DNA of 64,000 nt from Nitrospira sp. LK70. GTDB taxonomy: Bacteria; Nitrospirota; Nitrospiria; Nitrospirales; Nitrospiraceae. Each line of letters starts with the position of its first letter. The first letter of the stretch is position 1. Where the stretch lies: assembly GCA_011090425.1 (NCBI GenBank), contig PHGD01000005.1, positions 30,843 to 94,842 on the forward strand, read 5' to 3'. Under the pieces are notes generated by a model that worked only from the letters and a program-made list of their open reading frames with translations, did no database searches and had not been told where the DNA came from. The translations under genes and the position numbers were made by a program. This document shows positions 1-10,722 of the stretch, in pieces.

Positions 1-2317
1 GGATTTAGGACCGTTCATCACCCATGAGATGAATCGATGCATTCAGTGTTATCGCTGCCTGCGCTTTTACCGGAATTATGCGGGGGGGCGGGATTTCGAC
101 GCGTTCGGCTCGCGCAACCATGTCTACTTCGGCCGACATGAAGACGGCACGCTTGAAAATGAATTCAGCGGCAACCTGGTCGAAGTCTGTCCGACCGGGG
201 TGTTCGACGACAAAACCTTGATGCCGCACTATACCCGCAAATGGGACTTGCAGACCGCCCCGTCCGTCTGCGCCCACTGCAGCCTGGGGTGCAACACGAT
301 TGCCGGAGAACGCTACGGCACGCTACGGCGCATCCTCAACCGGTACCACAGCGAGGTCAATGGGTATTTTCTCTGTGATCGGGGGCGCTTTGGCTACGGA
401 TTCGTCAATAGTAAAGAGCGAATCCGCCGTCCGATGTTCCGTCAAAACCGAGACGGCCAGACTATCCCGATGGACAAGGAGCTAATCCTTCGCGAGCTTG
501 GACTGTTGCTGGCGGACAAGCCTTCCCGCATCATCGGCATCGGCTCACCCCGCGCCTCGCTGGAATCCAATTTCGCGCTTCGCGAGCTGGTCGGACCGGA
601 ACGGTTTTCTCTCGGGCTCTCTACTCGCGATGCCGGATTGGCTTCCCTCATCCTGGATATTCTCAGGCACAGCCCCGAGCCTTCAGCCTCAATCCATGAT
701 GTAGAGCAGGCGGACGCGGTGCTGGTCTTGGGCGAAGACCTGATCAACACCGCTCCAAGATTGGCCTTGGCTGTGCGGCAGTCGGTCTGTCAGCAACCGA
801 TGGAGATCGCCGACAAGCTGGGCATCCCACGCTGGCACGACGCAGCCGTCCGTGAAGCGGCTCACGCGAGGCCTGGTCCATTATTCATCGCCGCTCCACA
901 CAGTACCTCCTTTGCGGACGTCGCGACAGAAATCTATCATGGCGCGCCTGACGATCTGGCCCGTCTCGGGTTCGCGATCGCTCATGAATTGGACCAGGCG
1001 TCACCGACAGCCGCGACTCTGAATCCCGCCACAGTCTCTCTGGTAAAGCGCATTGCCGCTACCCTGCGTCAGGCGAAGCGTCCCATCGTGATTTCCGGAA
1101 CCGCCTGCCGGAGCGAAGCGGTGATTCAATCGGCCGCGAACGTAGCCTGGGCGCTGTGCAAAACAGGAACGTCGGCGAAACTCTGCTATTGTCTCCCGGA
1201 GTCGAACAGCCTAGGGCTTGCCATGTTGGGGGGCAAGAGCCTCGAGGATGCGTTCAGTGTCGTGAAAGACGGCGCGGCGGACACGATTCTCATCCTGGAA
1301 AATGATCTGTATCGCAGGGCCGATACCCAATCAGTAGATGCATTTCTCAAGGCCGCTTCGAAGGTGATCCTCCTCGATCACCTGGAACATGACACCACGT
1401 CCAAAGTCGATGCGTTGCTCCCTGTCGGCACCTTCGCCGAATCAGACGGCACGCTCGTCAACAACGAAGGACGAGCCCAACGTTTCTACCAAGTCTTTCC
1501 TGCCGAGGGGGACATTCAAGAAAGCTGGCGTTGGATACGAGAGCTGGCAGTCGTGTCCGAGCATCCGAGACAATCGGACATGGCGGCCTGGCACAAGCTG
1601 GATGACATCGTGCTGGCTCTCGCTGACGCGATCCCTGCGTTTCAACGCCTCACAGAGGTGGCTCCGCCGGAGAAGTTTCGCATGGTCGGCCAGAAGGTAC
1701 CGCGACAGACGCATCGTTTCACCGGGCGAACAACTATGCATGCTCCGTTAATGATGCACGAACCCAAACCGGTCAAGGACTCCGATTCTCCGCTGGCCTT
1801 CTCGATGGAAGGGTACCTGGGTCAACCGCCCTCCCCGCTCATCACGCACTACTGGACCCCCGGTTGGAATTCGGTCCAGGCGTTGAACAAGTTTCAGAGT
1901 GAAGTGGGTGGGCCCTTACGACAGGAGATGCCGGGCGTTCAGTTGATCGAATCATCCGACAAGAAAACGGTGACCTATTTCACCGATGTGCCGGTGTTGT
2001 TTCAGGGTCGCGACGACGGCTGGCTGATTCTACCCTGGTATCAGATTTTCGGCAGCGAGGAACTGAGCGTGCGGGCCTCCGTCATGGCTGAACGGATTTC
2101 ACAGCCGGTCTTGATGCTGCACCCAGACGATGCGGCGAGACTTCGAGTGAAGTCCGGGGAGCAGGTGGAATTCACGATCGGTGACCGATTGCACCGTTTG
2201 CCGGTGAAGCTGGCGACCGCGGCTCCTCGCGGAACCGCGGCGCTGGCCATCGTTCCCGGCTTCACCGATACCGTCCTCCCGACATGGAGCCCGATCATTC
2301 GAGCGGTGGAGCCATGA
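1..2317 (+). CDS. nuoG: NADH-quinone oxidoreductase subunit G (3' part, start outside window)
   Basis: Large iron-sulfur subunit of the peripheral arm of complex I, which passes electrons from NADH through Fe-S centres towards quinone. The frame is open from the first base, so the N-terminal 2Fe-2S part lies upstream. Visible are the cysteine motif CIQCYRC just after the first in-window Met, the segment NLVEVCPTG, and a third motif CAHCSLGC, followed by a long molybdopterin-oxidoreductase-like domain that in complex I carries no Mo site. About 770 residues are present; E. coli NuoG has about 908. The stop codon overlaps the nuoH start (ATGA). The subunit order is that of a classical nuo operon. 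Confidence 0.97.
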   Translation, partial: DLGPFITHEMNRCIQCYRCLRFYRNYAGGRDFDAFGSRNHVYFGRHEDGTLENEFSGNLVEVCPTGVFDDKTLMPHYTRKWDLQTAPSVCAHCSLGCNTIAGERYGTLRRILNRYHSEVNGYFLCDRGRFGYGFVNSKERIRRPMFRQNRDGQTIPMDKELILRELGLLLADKPSRIIGIGSPRASLESNFALRELVGPERFSLGLSTRDAGLASLILDILRHSPEPSASIHDVEQADAVLVLGEDLINTAPRLALAVRQSVCQQPMEIADKLGIPRWHDAAVREAAHARPGPLFIAAPHSTSFADVATEIYHGAPDDLARLGFAIAHELDQASPTAATLNPATVSLVKRIAATLRQAKRPIVISGTACRSEAVIQSAANVAWALCKTGTSAKLCYCLPESNSLGLAMLGGKSLEDAFSVVKDGAADTILILENDLYRRADTQSVDAFLKAASKVILLDHLEHDTTSKVDALLPVGTFAESDGTLVNNEGRAQRFYQVFPAEGDIQESWRWIRELAVVSEHPRQSDMAAWHKLDDIVLALADAIPAFQRLTEVAPPEKFRMVGQKVPRQTHRFTGRTTMHAPLMMHEPKPVKDSDSPLAFSMEGYLGQPPSPLITHYWTPGWNSVQALNKFQSEVGGPLRQEMPGVQLIESSDKKTVTYFTDVPVLFQGRDDGWLILPWYQIFGSEELSVRASVMAERISQPVLMLHPDDAARLRVKSGEQVEFTIGDRLHRLPVKLATAAPRGTAALAIVPGFTDTVLPTWSPIIRAVEP

Positions 2318-3276
2318 ACGAAACCGCCTCGAAGTTACTGATTATCATCGGTGTGCTGGTCACGCTCTTGACTCTCAGCGCTCTGTTGATCTGGCTGGAG
2401 CGGCGGCTCCTGGGCTTCTGGCAAGAACGCTACGGCCCGAACCGCGTCGGCCCGTTCGGCTTGCTCCAAGTGGTGGCCGACATGATCAAGATCTTCATGA
2501 AAGAAGATTGGGTGCCGCCGTTCGCCGACAAAGTGGTGTTCGTGATCGCGCCGGCCGTGATCATCGTCACGATCCTCATGTCCTTCGCCGTCGTGCCGTT
2601 CACGCCGTCGATCGTCGTGGCCGATCTGAACGTTGGGCTGTTGTTCTTTCTGGCCATGTCCTCCCTGTCTGCCTACAGTGTCGTGCTCGCCGGCTGGGCC
2701 TCGAACAACAAGTACTCACTGCTGGGTGGGCTCCGCGCCTCGGCCCAAATGCTGAGTTACGAGGTCTTCATGGGCTTGTCGCTCATGGGGGTTGTGATGT
2801 TGGCAGGATCGTTTAGTCTTCAGGACATCGTCAAAGCTCAGCAAGGCGTCTGGTTCTGCATCCCTCAGATATTGGGCTTCGTCATTTTTTTGATCGCCGG
2901 TTTGGCCGAAACCAAACGAATTCCGTTCGATATCCCTGAGGCCGAAGCCGAACTGGTGGCCGGATTTCATACGGAATATTCCGGCATGAAGTTCGGCATG
3001 TTCTTCGTGGGAGAGTATCTCGGCGTTATCCTGATTTCAGCCATGATCACGGTGCTGTTCTTCGGGGGCTGGCAAGGACCCTGGCTGCCTCCGGTGGTCT
3101 GGTTCTCGATCAAGACCTTCCTCTTCATTTGTCTGTTTATCCTGCTGCGGGCCGCGCTCCCTCGTCTGCGGTTCGATCAACTCATGGGGTTCGGCTGGAA
3201 GGTCATGCTGCCGCTGGCTTTGGTGAATCTTGCGGTCACAGGTGCACTGGTGTTGGTCGGTCATCCGCTGGAGTGA
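2314..3276 (+). CDS. nuoH: NADH-quinone oxidoreductase subunit H
   Basis: Membrane subunit that forms the quinone-binding chamber at the junction of the arms of complex I. The 320-residue protein has about eight hydrophobic segments and the conserved early loop [19 protein letters not shown], followed by charged cytoplasmic loops such as [20 protein letters not shown]. The chosen ATG overlaps the nuoG stop (ATGA), so translation is probably coupled. An in-frame ATG ten codons upstream lies inside nuoG and adds unconserved residues. Confidence 0.97.
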   Translation: MNETASKLLIIIGVLVTLLTLSALLIWLERRLLGFWQERYGPNRVGPFGLLQVVADMIKIFMKEDWVPPFADKVVFVIAPAVIIVTILMSFAVVPFTPSIVVADLNVGLLFFLAMSSLSAYSVVLAGWASNNKYSLLGGLRASAQMLSYEVFMGLSLMGVVMLAGSFSLQDIVKAQQGVWFCIPQILGFVIFLIAGLAETKRIPFDIPEAEAELVAGFHTEYSGMKFGMFFVGEYLGVILISAMITVLFFGGWQGPWLPPVVWFSIKTFLFICLFILLRAALPRLRFDQLMGFGWKVMLPLALVNLAVTGALVLVGHPLE

Positions 3277-3284
3277 GTCTCGAC

Positions 3285-3800
3285 ATGCTGAAACTGTTGA
3301 AAGGAATCTGGCTGGTCTTTCTTCACGCCTTCACGCGCCCTGTGACCGTGCAGTATCCGGAGGAGAAACCCTATCTGCCGCCGCGATGGAGAGGGCGAAT
3401 TATTTTGTCCCGCGATCCGGATGGGGAGGAGCGCTGCGTCGGCTGTTATCTCTGCTCGGTCGCTTGCCCGGTTGGCTGCATCGCGCTCCAAGCAACGGAA
3501 GACGAGCATGGTCGTCGCTATCCGGCATGGTTCCGCATCAACTTTTCCCGCTGCATTTTCTGCGGGTACTGCGAGGAAGCCTGTCCGACCTATGCAATCC
3601 AGCTCACCACCGACTTCGAAATGAGCGAACACGACCGACGGAACCTCGTGTACGAGAAGGAGCATCTCTTGATCAGCGGAACCGGCAAATATCCGGGCTA
3701 CAACTTTTACCGTGTCTCCGGCGTTCGGATCGGCGGGAAGGACAAGGGCGAGGCCGAGCACGAGGCTTCGCCCACTGATCTACGGAGCCTGATGCCATGA
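3285..3800 (+). CDS. nuoI: NADH-quinone oxidoreductase subunit I (two 4Fe-4S ferredoxin)
   Basis: Ferredoxin-like subunit that links the peripheral Fe-S chain to the last cluster near the quinone. The 171-residue protein carries the two expected motifs [12 protein letters not shown] and [12 protein letters not shown], each giving three Cys plus the distant fourth for a 4Fe-4S cluster. Translation from MLKLLKG gives the usual length. A longer in-frame start at 3129 lies inside nuoH and gives a nonsense-like arginine-rich leader. The 3' end overlaps nuoJ by 4 bases. Confidence 0.97.
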   Translation: MLKLLKGIWLVFLHAFTRPVTVQYPEEKPYLPPRWRGRIILSRDPDGEERCVGCYLCSVACPVGCIALQATEDEHGRRYPAWFRINFSRCIFCGYCEEACPTYAIQLTTDFEMSEHDRRNLVYEKEHLLISGTGKYPGYNFYRVSGVRIGGKDKGEAEHEASPTDLRSLMP

Positions 3801-4303
3801 CGGGAGCATTCTACCTGGCATCGCTGGTGGCGGCTGTTTCGACCGGGCTCGTGATCACCAGTTTGAACGCGGTGCATGCACTGCTGTACTTGATCGTGTC
3901 CTTTCTGGCAGTGGCCGTGGTCTTCTTCATTCTCGGCGCACCGTTCATCGCCATGTTGGAGATCATTATTTACGCCGGGGCCATCATGGTCCTGTTCGTC
4001 TTCGTGGTCATGATGCTGAATCTCGGACGTCGGGCGATCGAGCAGGAAGCGGGCTGGCTCACGCCGAAGATATGGATCGGGCCATCGATCCTATCGGCGA
4101 CCCTCCTCGGGGAATTGCTCTATCTGTTCGGCTCCGGAATCCTGAGTCAGGCGGGCGGTATCACGGTTCAGGCTCCCAAACAGGTGAGCGTCGTGCTGCT
4201 TGGTCCCTACCTGGTCGGGGTTGAGCTGGCCTCCATGCTCCTGCTGCCTGGGCTCGTCGGCGCCTATCATGTAGGACGACAGCTGAAGAGCGAAGATGCC
4301 TGA
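3797..4303 (+). CDS. nuoJ: NADH-quinone oxidoreductase subunit J
   Basis: Small membrane subunit of the proton-pumping arm; 168 residues with five hydrophobic helices. The third helix contains the family segment [20 protein letters not shown], including the pi-bulge helix seen in complex I structures. It overlaps nuoI by 4 bases and nuoK by 8, as in other nuo operons. Confidence 0.96.
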   Translation: MTGAFYLASLVAAVSTGLVITSLNAVHALLYLIVSFLAVAVVFFILGAPFIAMLEIIIYAGAIMVLFVFVVMMLNLGRRAIEQEAGWLTPKIWIGPSILSATLLGELLYLFGSGILSQAGGITVQAPKQVSVVLLGPYLVGVELASMLLLPGLVGAYHVGRQLKSEDA

Positions 4304-4625
4304 GATGAACGCTGAGTCTCTGTCGATTCCACTGACCCAGGGCATGTTGTTGGCCGGGGTGTTATTTGCGTTCGGACTGATCGGGCTCTTGGTCAGACGA
4401 AACCTCATCTTCATGTTGATGTCGGTGGAAATCATGTTGAACGCCGCCGGGCTGGCGTTCATCGTGGCGGGCGCTCACTGGGGACAAGCGGACGGGCAGG
4501 TCATGTTTCTCTTTATCCTGACATTAGCGGCGGCGGAGGTGTCCGTCGGTCTAGCGCTGGTGCTGCAGCTCTACCGGCACTTCCAGACGCTCGATGCCGA
4601 CGCGATGTCCCGCCTGTGGGGCTGA
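4296..4625 (+). CDS. nuoK: NADH-quinone oxidoreductase subunit K
   Basis: Membrane subunit with three helices, 109 residues. The conserved glutamates of the family are visible in [16 protein letters not shown] and in [15 protein letters not shown]; these take part in the central proton path. The first ATG at 4296 overlaps nuoJ. An ATG at 4305 three codons further on would give a 106-residue protein and cannot be excluded. Confidence 0.96.
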   Translation: MPEMNAESLSIPLTQGMLLAGVLFAFGLIGLLVRRNLIFMLMSVEIMLNAAGLAFIVAGAHWGQADGQVMFLFILTLAAAEVSVGLALVLQLYRHFQTLDADAMSRLWG

Positions 4626-4626
4626 C

Positions 4627-6519
4627 ATGCTCAATCTCCTCTGGTTGGTCCCGACGCTTCCTCTCCTCGGATTCCTGGCCTTGGCCGTGGCCGGTGGATG
4701 GTTCTCGAGAAAGACGATCGCATTGATCGGAGTCGGGTCGGTGGGCCTGTCGTTGGCCGTAGCTGGACTCGTCGGATCAGCCTTCATCGGGTTATCAGGA
4801 ACGGCTGATCGATCATACGATCAAGTATTGTGGACCTGGCTCCAGGTCTCCGGCTTCGGCCCGGCCATCGGCTTCCACTTGGACCCCCTGTCGTTGGTGA
4901 TGATGCTGGTCATCACCCTGGTCGGCTTCCTCATTCATCTCTACTCCGTCGAGTACATGATCGAGGACGAAGGATACCGGCGATTTTTCGCTTACATGAA
5001 CCTGTTTGTCGTCGCGATGCTCACATTAGTGTTGGCCGACAATCTGTTGCTCTTGTACCTCGGCTGGGAAGGAGTGGGGCTCTGCAGTTACTTATTGATC
5101 GGATTTTGGTATCGCGACCCGGCCAACGGCGCGGCTGCGCAGAAGGCCTTTATCGTGACCAGACTCGGCGACGTCGCGCTGGCGATCGGGCTGTTCCTGC
5201 TCTTCACGCATCTCGGCACGTTCAACATTCAGGATCTTATGACACGCGCAACCGAACAATGGCCGGTGGGCTCAAGCCTCGCTGCAATCGCGGCCTTCTT
5301 GCTGCTCGGTGGGGCGGTCGGCAAATCGGCGCAGCTCCCGCTGCAAACCTGGCTTCCGGACGCCATGGCCGGGCCGACACCGGTGAGTGCACTCATCCAT
5401 GCTGCCACCATGGTGACCGCGGGCATGTATCTCATCGCGCGTACCCACGTCTTGTACAGTCTGGCACCGATTGCACAGACCGCCGTGGCCATGATCGGCG
5501 CCGGGACACTGCTGCTGGCCGCCTGCAGCGCTCTGGTGCAGCGAGACATCAAGCGAGTGCTGGCCTACTCGACGATCAGCCAAATCGGCTACATGTTTCT
5601 CGCGCTCGGGGTCGGAGCCTGGGGGGCGGCACTCTTTCATTTCACCACCCATGCCTTCTTCAAGGCCCTGTTGTTTTTGGCGGCCGGCGCCGTGATCCAG
5701 AGTCTCCACGAGGAACACGATATCTATAGAATGGGCGGCTTGCGGCAGGCGCTGCCTGTGACCTTCTGGACGTTCCTCATCGGCGCTGCCTCACTGGCGG
5801 GATTCCCGTTGGTGACAGCCGGATTCTACAGCAAAGATTGGATTTTGTGGGAAGCCTGGGCTTCGCCGCTCGGAAGTCCCTGGCTCTGGGGCGTCGGCGT
5901 GATCGGCGCATTCCTCACAGCCCTGTACAGTTTTCGTCTAGTGTTCAACGTCTTCTTCGGAGAAGCCAAGGCGGAAGTCGGCTCAAGACCCGGCTTGATG
6001 GTGGAGGGTCCGTTGATCGTGCTGGCTGCAGGTTCGCTGATCGCAGGATTCCTGGAGGTACCGAGGGTTCTCGGTGATGTGTCCCTGTTCAGCAAGTTCG
6101 TGAGCCCGGTTCTCCCGTCCTTTGAGGCGACGGCTTCGATCACGACTGAATCAGCGTTACAGATCATAACGATGCTCGCCGCCTTGCTCGGGATCGCCGT
6201 CGCGTACGTTCTGTTTTTGCGCCGTCCCGCCTTGGTCACGGCAATGACAGAGACGGCATGGGGAAGCACCCTGTCCCGATTTTGGATCGAGGGCTGGGGT
6301 TTCGATCGTCTGTACGACACATGGTTCGTACGTCCATTCCTCTGGGTGGCGCAGGCGAACAAGGACGATCTGATCGATCGAGTCTACGAAGGTCTGGCAT
6401 GGCTGATCCGGCAGTTCTTTGCCGTCCTCCACCGGACACAAACGGGACAGGTTCGTTGGTATGCGGCGGTCCTCGCCGCCGGCTCAGTCGTGATCGTCGC
6501 CTTGGTGGTGCTCTCATGA
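4627..6519 (+). CDS. nuoL: NADH-quinone oxidoreductase subunit L (antiporter-like)
   Basis: Most distal antiporter-like proton-pumping subunit, with the long lateral helix at its C-terminus. The 630-residue protein shows GWEGVGLCSYLLIGFW, the segment LPDAMAGPTPVSALIHAATM, and a long amphipathic C-terminal stretch ending in a hydrophobic anchor. Start MLNLLWL lies one base after the nuoK stop; an in-frame ATG at 4594 lies within nuoK. The stop overlaps the nuoM ATG. Confidence 0.97.
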   Translation: MLNLLWLVPTLPLLGFLALAVAGGWFSRKTIALIGVGSVGLSLAVAGLVGSAFIGLSGTADRSYDQVLWTWLQVSGFGPAIGFHLDPLSLVMMLVITLVGFLIHLYSVEYMIEDEGYRRFFAYMNLFVVAMLTLVLADNLLLLYLGWEGVGLCSYLLIGFWYRDPANGAAAQKAFIVTRLGDVALAIGLFLLFTHLGTFNIQDLMTRATEQWPVGSSLAAIAAFLLLGGAVGKSAQLPLQTWLPDAMAGPTPVSALIHAATMVTAGMYLIARTHVLYSLAPIAQTAVAMIGAGTLLLAACSALVQRDIKRVLAYSTISQIGYMFLALGVGAWGAALFHFTTHAFFKALLFLAAGAVIQSLHEEHDIYRMGGLRQALPVTFWTFLIGAASLAGFPLVTAGFYSKDWILWEAWASPLGSPWLWGVGVIGAFLTALYSFRLVFNVFFGEAKAEVGSRPGLMVEGPLIVLAAGSLIAGFLEVPRVLGDVSLFSKFVSPVLPSFEATASITTESALQIITMLAALLGIAVAYVLFLRRPALVTAMTETAWGSTLSRFWIEGWGFDRLYDTWFVRPFLWVAQANKDDLIDRVYEGLAWLIRQFFAVLHRTQTGQVRWYAAVLAAGSVVIVALVVLS

Positions 6520-8018
6520 TCCTTGTCTGGCTGATCGGCCTTTTGCTTGCGACTGGTCCGGTTGCCTGGCTGCTCGACCGACGCGGATCGCAGTGGCCAC
6601 GTTGGATCGCGCTGGGTGCGTTGGCGATCGATCTTATCCTGGCACTCATCCTCTGGACCGAGCGAGACGCCCACCTGTCGATCTCGAGCCAGGGAGTCTG
6701 GATTGCCGACCTGAGCGCACCCTGGATTCCTCGCTTCGGCATCACGCTTCATCTCGCGTTGGACGGTCTCAGCTTGCTCCTGGTGCTCCTGACTATTTTT
6801 CTCGGCATCACGGCGGTGGTGGCCTCCTGGACCGAGATTCGGGAGCGCGCCGGATTTTTTTACTTCAATTTACTGTGGGTCTTGGGCGGCGTGCTCGGTG
6901 TCTTCCTGGCCATGGACCTGTTTCTGTTTTTCGTCTTCTGGGAAGTGATGCTGGTGCCCATGTATTTTTTGATCAGTGTCTGGGGCCACGAGCATCGTGT
7001 ATATGCGGCCGTCAAATTCTTCCTCTTCACGCAGGCCGGCAGCCTGCTGATGCTGATCGCCATTTTAGGTCTGACGTTCATCCATGCTCAGCAGACCGGC
7101 GTGGTGACGTTCGACTACCAGCAATTGCTCGGCACCACGATGGACCAGACCGTAGCCCTGTGGTTGATGCTGGGATTCTTCGCCGCCTTCGCGGTGAAAC
7201 TCCCGGCCGTGCCGTTCCACGCCTGGCTTCCCGACGCCCATACCGAAGCGCCGACCGGCGGGAGCGTGATCCTTGCGGGACTGCTGTTGAAGACCGGCGC
7301 CTACGGTTTGATCCGATTCGCAGTACCGCTTTTTCCCGCCGCTGCTCAGGCGTTCGCGCCGGTCGCGATGGCGTTGGGCGTGGTCGGAATCCTCTATGGA
7401 GCGCTGCTGGCTTTCGCGCAGACCGATCTCAAGCGACTCGTCGCCTACAGCAGCGTCAGCCACTTGGGATTCGTGCTCCTCGGCATCTTTTCCTGGAACA
7501 CCATCGCGCTGGAAGGAGCGGTCATGCAGATGCTCGCCCATGGGATCACGACCGGCGCCCTGTTCATCCTGGTGGGCGCGCTGCAGGAGCGTCTGGGTAC
7601 TCGTGACATGCGCCGCATGGGTGGCCTATGGGCGACCCTTCCCAGATTCGGCGCCATCACGCTTGTGTTTGCGATCGCCTCCCTGGGGCTTCCCGGATCA
7701 GGAAACTTCATCGGCGAGTTTCTGGTGCTTCTGGGGAGCTATCGGGTCAATGTACTCATGACCCTGTTCGCCGCCTTGGGGCTGGTGGCCGCCGTCATCT
7801 ACTCTTTGGCGCTCATTCAGCGGACGTTTCACGGTTCGGCCGGCGAAAGCTGGACCGCACCGGATCTCTCGACCCGATACCTGGTCACATTGGGCGCCAT
7901 GATCGCCGTGCAAGTCTGGTTGGGGCTCTATCCGCAGCCGGTCCTCGACGCTGCAGGTCAGACCCTCCAGAACCTGCGCGGGTTCGGCGAGGCGATCGCC
8001 ATGATCTCGAGGGGATAA
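6516..8018 (+). CDS. nuoM: NADH-quinone oxidoreductase subunit M (antiporter-like)
   Basis: Antiporter-like proton-pumping subunit, 500 residues, with about fourteen hydrophobic helices. The key glutamate is visible in FFVFWEVMLVPMYFLI, and the family segment WLPDAHTEAPTGGSVILAG is present. The ATG overlaps the nuoL stop (ATGA); a longer frame reaching back to 6258 lies inside nuoL and is not used. Only one nuoM copy is present in this cluster, which matters because a variant complex I with two NuoM subunits is known in Nitrospira. Confidence 0.97.
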   Translation: MILVWLIGLLLATGPVAWLLDRRGSQWPRWIALGALAIDLILALILWTERDAHLSISSQGVWIADLSAPWIPRFGITLHLALDGLSLLLVLLTIFLGITAVVASWTEIRERAGFFYFNLLWVLGGVLGVFLAMDLFLFFVFWEVMLVPMYFLISVWGHEHRVYAAVKFFLFTQAGSLLMLIAILGLTFIHAQQTGVVTFDYQQLLGTTMDQTVALWLMLGFFAAFAVKLPAVPFHAWLPDAHTEAPTGGSVILAGLLLKTGAYGLIRFAVPLFPAAAQAFAPVAMALGVVGILYGALLAFAQTDLKRLVAYSSVSHLGFVLLGIFSWNTIALEGAVMQMLAHGITTGALFILVGALQERLGTRDMRRMGGLWATLPRFGAITLVFAIASLGLPGSGNFIGEFLVLLGSYRVNVLMTLFAALGLVAAVIYSLALIQRTFHGSAGESWTAPDLSTRYLVTLGAMIAVQVWLGLYPQPVLDAAGQTLQNLRGFGEAIAMISRG

Positions 8019-8021
8019 CGT

Positions 8022-9476
8022 ATGGCCACGGATGATTTCATCGCGCTGCTTCCGCTGCTGGTGACGGCGCTGTCGTCGCTGATCGTGCTGCTGCTCGCGG
8101 CGTTTCATCGCGATCATGCGCTTGTCGCGGTCGTGACCTCGCTGGGGTTGACCGTGGCGTTCCTCACGCTCCCCGTTGCGGCCGGAGTCGCGCCTCGCCA
8201 AGTCACGCCGCTGCTCATCATGGACGCCTACGCGCTCTTTTACGCCGGGCTCATTCTGGTCGCGAGCCTCGCCGTGACGATTCTGTCCTACGGCTATCTT
8301 GAGAAGCAGGAAGGGCAACGAGAGGAATTCTACGCGCTCCTGCTGTTCGCGACCCTGGGAGCCATGACGTTGGGGGCCGCGTCGCATTTCGCCTCCTTCT
8401 TTCTCGGACTGGAATTGCTCAGTGTGTCTCTGTACGTCCTCATTGCGTATGTACGCACCGACGGCCGTCCGCTCGAAGCCGGCATCAAGTACTTGATTCT
8501 GTCCGGCACCTCCTCGGCATTCCTGTTGTTCGGGATGGCCCTGATCTACTTTCAGTCCGGCACGATGGAGTTTGCCCGCACCGCAACCTTGTTGGCCGGC
8601 TCGGTCGAGTTTCCTTCAACCTTCCTTGTCGGTCTGGTGATGATCATGACCGGGGTGGGCTTCAAGTTGGCCCTCGTGCCGTTCCATATGTGGGCGCCGG
8701 ATGTGTACCAGGGCGCACCGGCTCCTGTGACGGCCTTTGTCGCGACCGTCTCGAAAGGCGCCATGGTCGCCCTGCTGCTTCGTTACTTCGTGGAGATCGC
8801 GGCCTTTCGCTCCGAGATACTCTGGTGGGCTATAGCGGGAATCGCAACCTTGTCCATGTTCACGGGCAATCTGCTGGCATTGTTGCAGAGCAACATCAAG
8901 CGCCTGCTCGCCTATTCCTCGATCGCTCATCTTGGGTATCTGCTGGTCGCGTTTCTGGCCGCCGGTCCTTTGGCGGTCGAAGCGGTGACGTTCTATCTGA
9001 CCGCTTATTTCGTCACAACCCTCGGCGCGTTCGGCGTCGTCGGCGTCCTTTCCAAGCCGGGAAACGAAGCTGAGGCGATGGACGACTACCGGTCTCTGTT
9101 CTGGACCAGGCCGTGGGTCGCCGGGGTCTTCACCATCATGTTGTTGTCGCTTGCGGGGATCCCGCTGACGGCCGGCTTCGTCGGAAAGTTTTACGTATTC
9201 GCCGCGGGTGTCGATTCCTCTCTGTGGGTACTGCTCGTGCTGCTCGTCGTCAATAGCGTTATCGGCTTATTCTACTATTTGCGGGTGATCGTCGTCATGG
9301 CCGCCGATGGGCGCCGCGACGTTCGTCCAGGAGAGAACGCTCAAGCTCCACAAGTTTCATACGCCGACAGTCTGGTACTCGCCGCGCTCAGCGGATGCTT
9401 GTTCTGGCTCGGCCTTTATCCAGCCCCGGTGATCCGTCTCGTTCAGGCGATACAGAAGGGTTTGATCGGATCATGA
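8022..9476 (+). CDS. nuoN: NADH-quinone oxidoreductase subunit N (antiporter-like)
   Basis: Third antiporter-like subunit of complex I, 484 residues. Family segments include FFLGLELLSVSLYVLIAY with the channel glutamate, VPFHMWAPDVYQGAPAP and RLLAYSSIAHLGY. It starts three bases after nuoM and ends the nuo operon. After it the spacing widens to more than 60 bases with no good stem-loop. Confidence 0.97.
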   Translation: MATDDFIALLPLLVTALSSLIVLLLAAFHRDHALVAVVTSLGLTVAFLTLPVAAGVAPRQVTPLLIMDAYALFYAGLILVASLAVTILSYGYLEKQEGQREEFYALLLFATLGAMTLGAASHFASFFLGLELLSVSLYVLIAYVRTDGRPLEAGIKYLILSGTSSAFLLFGMALIYFQSGTMEFARTATLLAGSVEFPSTFLVGLVMIMTGVGFKLALVPFHMWAPDVYQGAPAPVTAFVATVSKGAMVALLLRYFVEIAAFRSEILWWAIAGIATLSMFTGNLLALLQSNIKRLLAYSSIAHLGYLLVAFLAAGPLAVEAVTFYLTAYFVTTLGAFGVVGVLSKPGNEAEAMDDYRSLFWTRPWVAGVFTIMLLSLAGIPLTAGFVGKFYVFAAGVDSSLWVLLVLLVVNSVIGLFYYLRVIVVMAADGRRDVRPGENAQAPQVSYADSLVLAALSGCLFWLGLYPAPVIRLVQAIQKGLIGS

Positions 9477-9537
9477 CTCGCGTGAACAACACAACCCTGC
9501 GACATCGGTGTCGATGCATGCAAAAGGAGATTCGATC

Positions 9538-9753
9538 ATGGAGCAAGTGAACAGTATGGCCATTCAACTCGGAATGACTCCGCACTACCTGGATGCTCGT
9601 TGCCACGAGGCGCTCTATGAGGTCGACGTGGGGGTCAACGAAGTGCGTGGCCGGTTGGGTAAAGATGTTGCCCGTGAAGAACTCGTCGGGGTTCGAGGGT
9701 TGCAGATGGACACAACATGCATATCTTCGCAAGGAAGCTTCACTCATCGGTAG
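9538..9753 (+). CDS. possible small protein of unknown function
   Basis: A 71-residue frame starting MEQVNSMAIQ. Its only strong support is a good ribosome-binding site, AAAGGAGA, eight bases before the ATG. I do not recognise the protein; it has no membrane segment, and its C-terminal third looks unordered. It fills much of the 374-base interval between nuoN and the next exported protein. A frame at 9593-9847 overlaps it with no better support. It could be non-coding. Confidence 0.35.
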   Translation: MEQVNSMAIQLGMTPHYLDARCHEALYEVDVGVNEVRGRLGKDVAREELVGVRGLQMDTTCISSQGSFTHR

Positions 9754-9850
9754 AGTCCGACTGGGAAGGCCGGCACCCATCGCCCACCGACTTGATGGAT
9801 TTGGAATCCTTGAAAGTCTGCATACAAACCGAGTGCGAAAGGAGTAACCC

Positions 9851-10681
9851 ATGAATGTCGTACGAATTCGATCGAAGAGGAAGCGCGGCCTTTCTTCATC
9901 GATCATGGTGGGCGTCGTGCTGGTTTTGTCCCTCATCTCATTCTCGCACACCTGGGCCGGAGGACCAGCCAAGACAGAGGTTTATCCCGGTCATCTGGTC
10001 CTGTTGCCTGGTGAACGGATCGTGCTCGGTACCGTGGAAGCGATCGAAGGCGAAATGATCAGAGTCAATGTCGGCGAACTGCAGCCTCGATTCATTCCAA
10101 CCAAGGGAACATTGGAAAAGGGAGAGTGGTCGCTCAAGAAAGGCGATCGGATTGAGCTTGCGGTGAGCGCCGAGAATCTTGTGGTCGACTATCATCCGGT
10201 GAATGCGCCGGGCTGGCATCGTATCATCAAAGGGCAATTGGCCCAGCCTCTCATCGTCGGATATGAATGGGCCGTAATCAGAACGGACAACGGCAAAGAA
10301 GAAGCATTCCCCGTGCGACCGTTGGCCCGTTTGAAGGTGGCGGCGCTGCCGATCGGGGTTCCAGCATTGTTTCTGATCGGTGAAGCCGGCAAAATTCTGG
10401 ATGCGACCTTTGCGGACGATGATTTTGCTCACCGGCGAGTCCAAGAATGGAAGCGATCGGTGCCCAAATCTTCTGATCGACAGCTCGATGCGACGCTGGT
10501 CGCCCCACCGGTCTTGATGGTGACGGTTCGCACCAAGGACGGAAAAGAACAGCATGTGGAAGTCCGGCCTTTTGTCGAGGAAAAGCTCGGCAACCTGCCG
10601 AAGGGGAAGTCGGTGATCTTGCTCTTGGATGACGAAAACAAGGTCACTGATGTGGCGATCCCGCCTGAGCCTCTACGATGA
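9851..10681 (+). CDS. exported protein of unknown function
   Basis: 276 residues with a typical Sec signal peptide: basic start (RIRSKRKRG), a hydrophobic stretch IMVGVVLVLSLISFS, and a likely cut after HTWA. The mature part is rich in beta-strand patterns, with repeated phrases on value and regulation-like domains (VYPGHLVLLPGERIVLGTVEAIEGE). I do not recognise a family. A strong ribosome-binding site (AAAGGAG) precedes the ATG. It lies between the nuo operon and a sulfur amino acid enzyme, which gives no clear functional hint. Confidence 0.75.
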   Translation: MNVVRIRSKRKRGLSSSIMVGVVLVLSLISFSHTWAGGPAKTEVYPGHLVLLPGERIVLGTVEAIEGEMIRVNVGELQPRFIPTKGTLEKGEWSLKKGDRIELAVSAENLVVDYHPVNAPGWHRIIKGQLAQPLIVGYEWAVIRTDNGKEEAFPVRPLARLKVAALPIGVPALFLIGEAGKILDATFADDDFAHRRVQEWKRSVPKSSDRQLDATLVAPPVLMVTVRTKDGKEQHVEVRPFVEEKLGNLPKGKSVILLLDDENKVTDVAIPPEPLR

Positions 10682-10722
10682 CCATGGCGCATTGCATGAT
10701 ATGACGGGAGGGTACGGCTAAG

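Noticed and set aside
4830..5729. Long plus-strand frame inside nuoL (299 codons)
   Set aside because: Arg-rich product in another frame of nuoL, with no ribosome-binding site or motif.
6593..7606. Long plus-strand frame inside nuoM (337 codons)
   Set aside because: Shadow frame of a clear nuoM gene.
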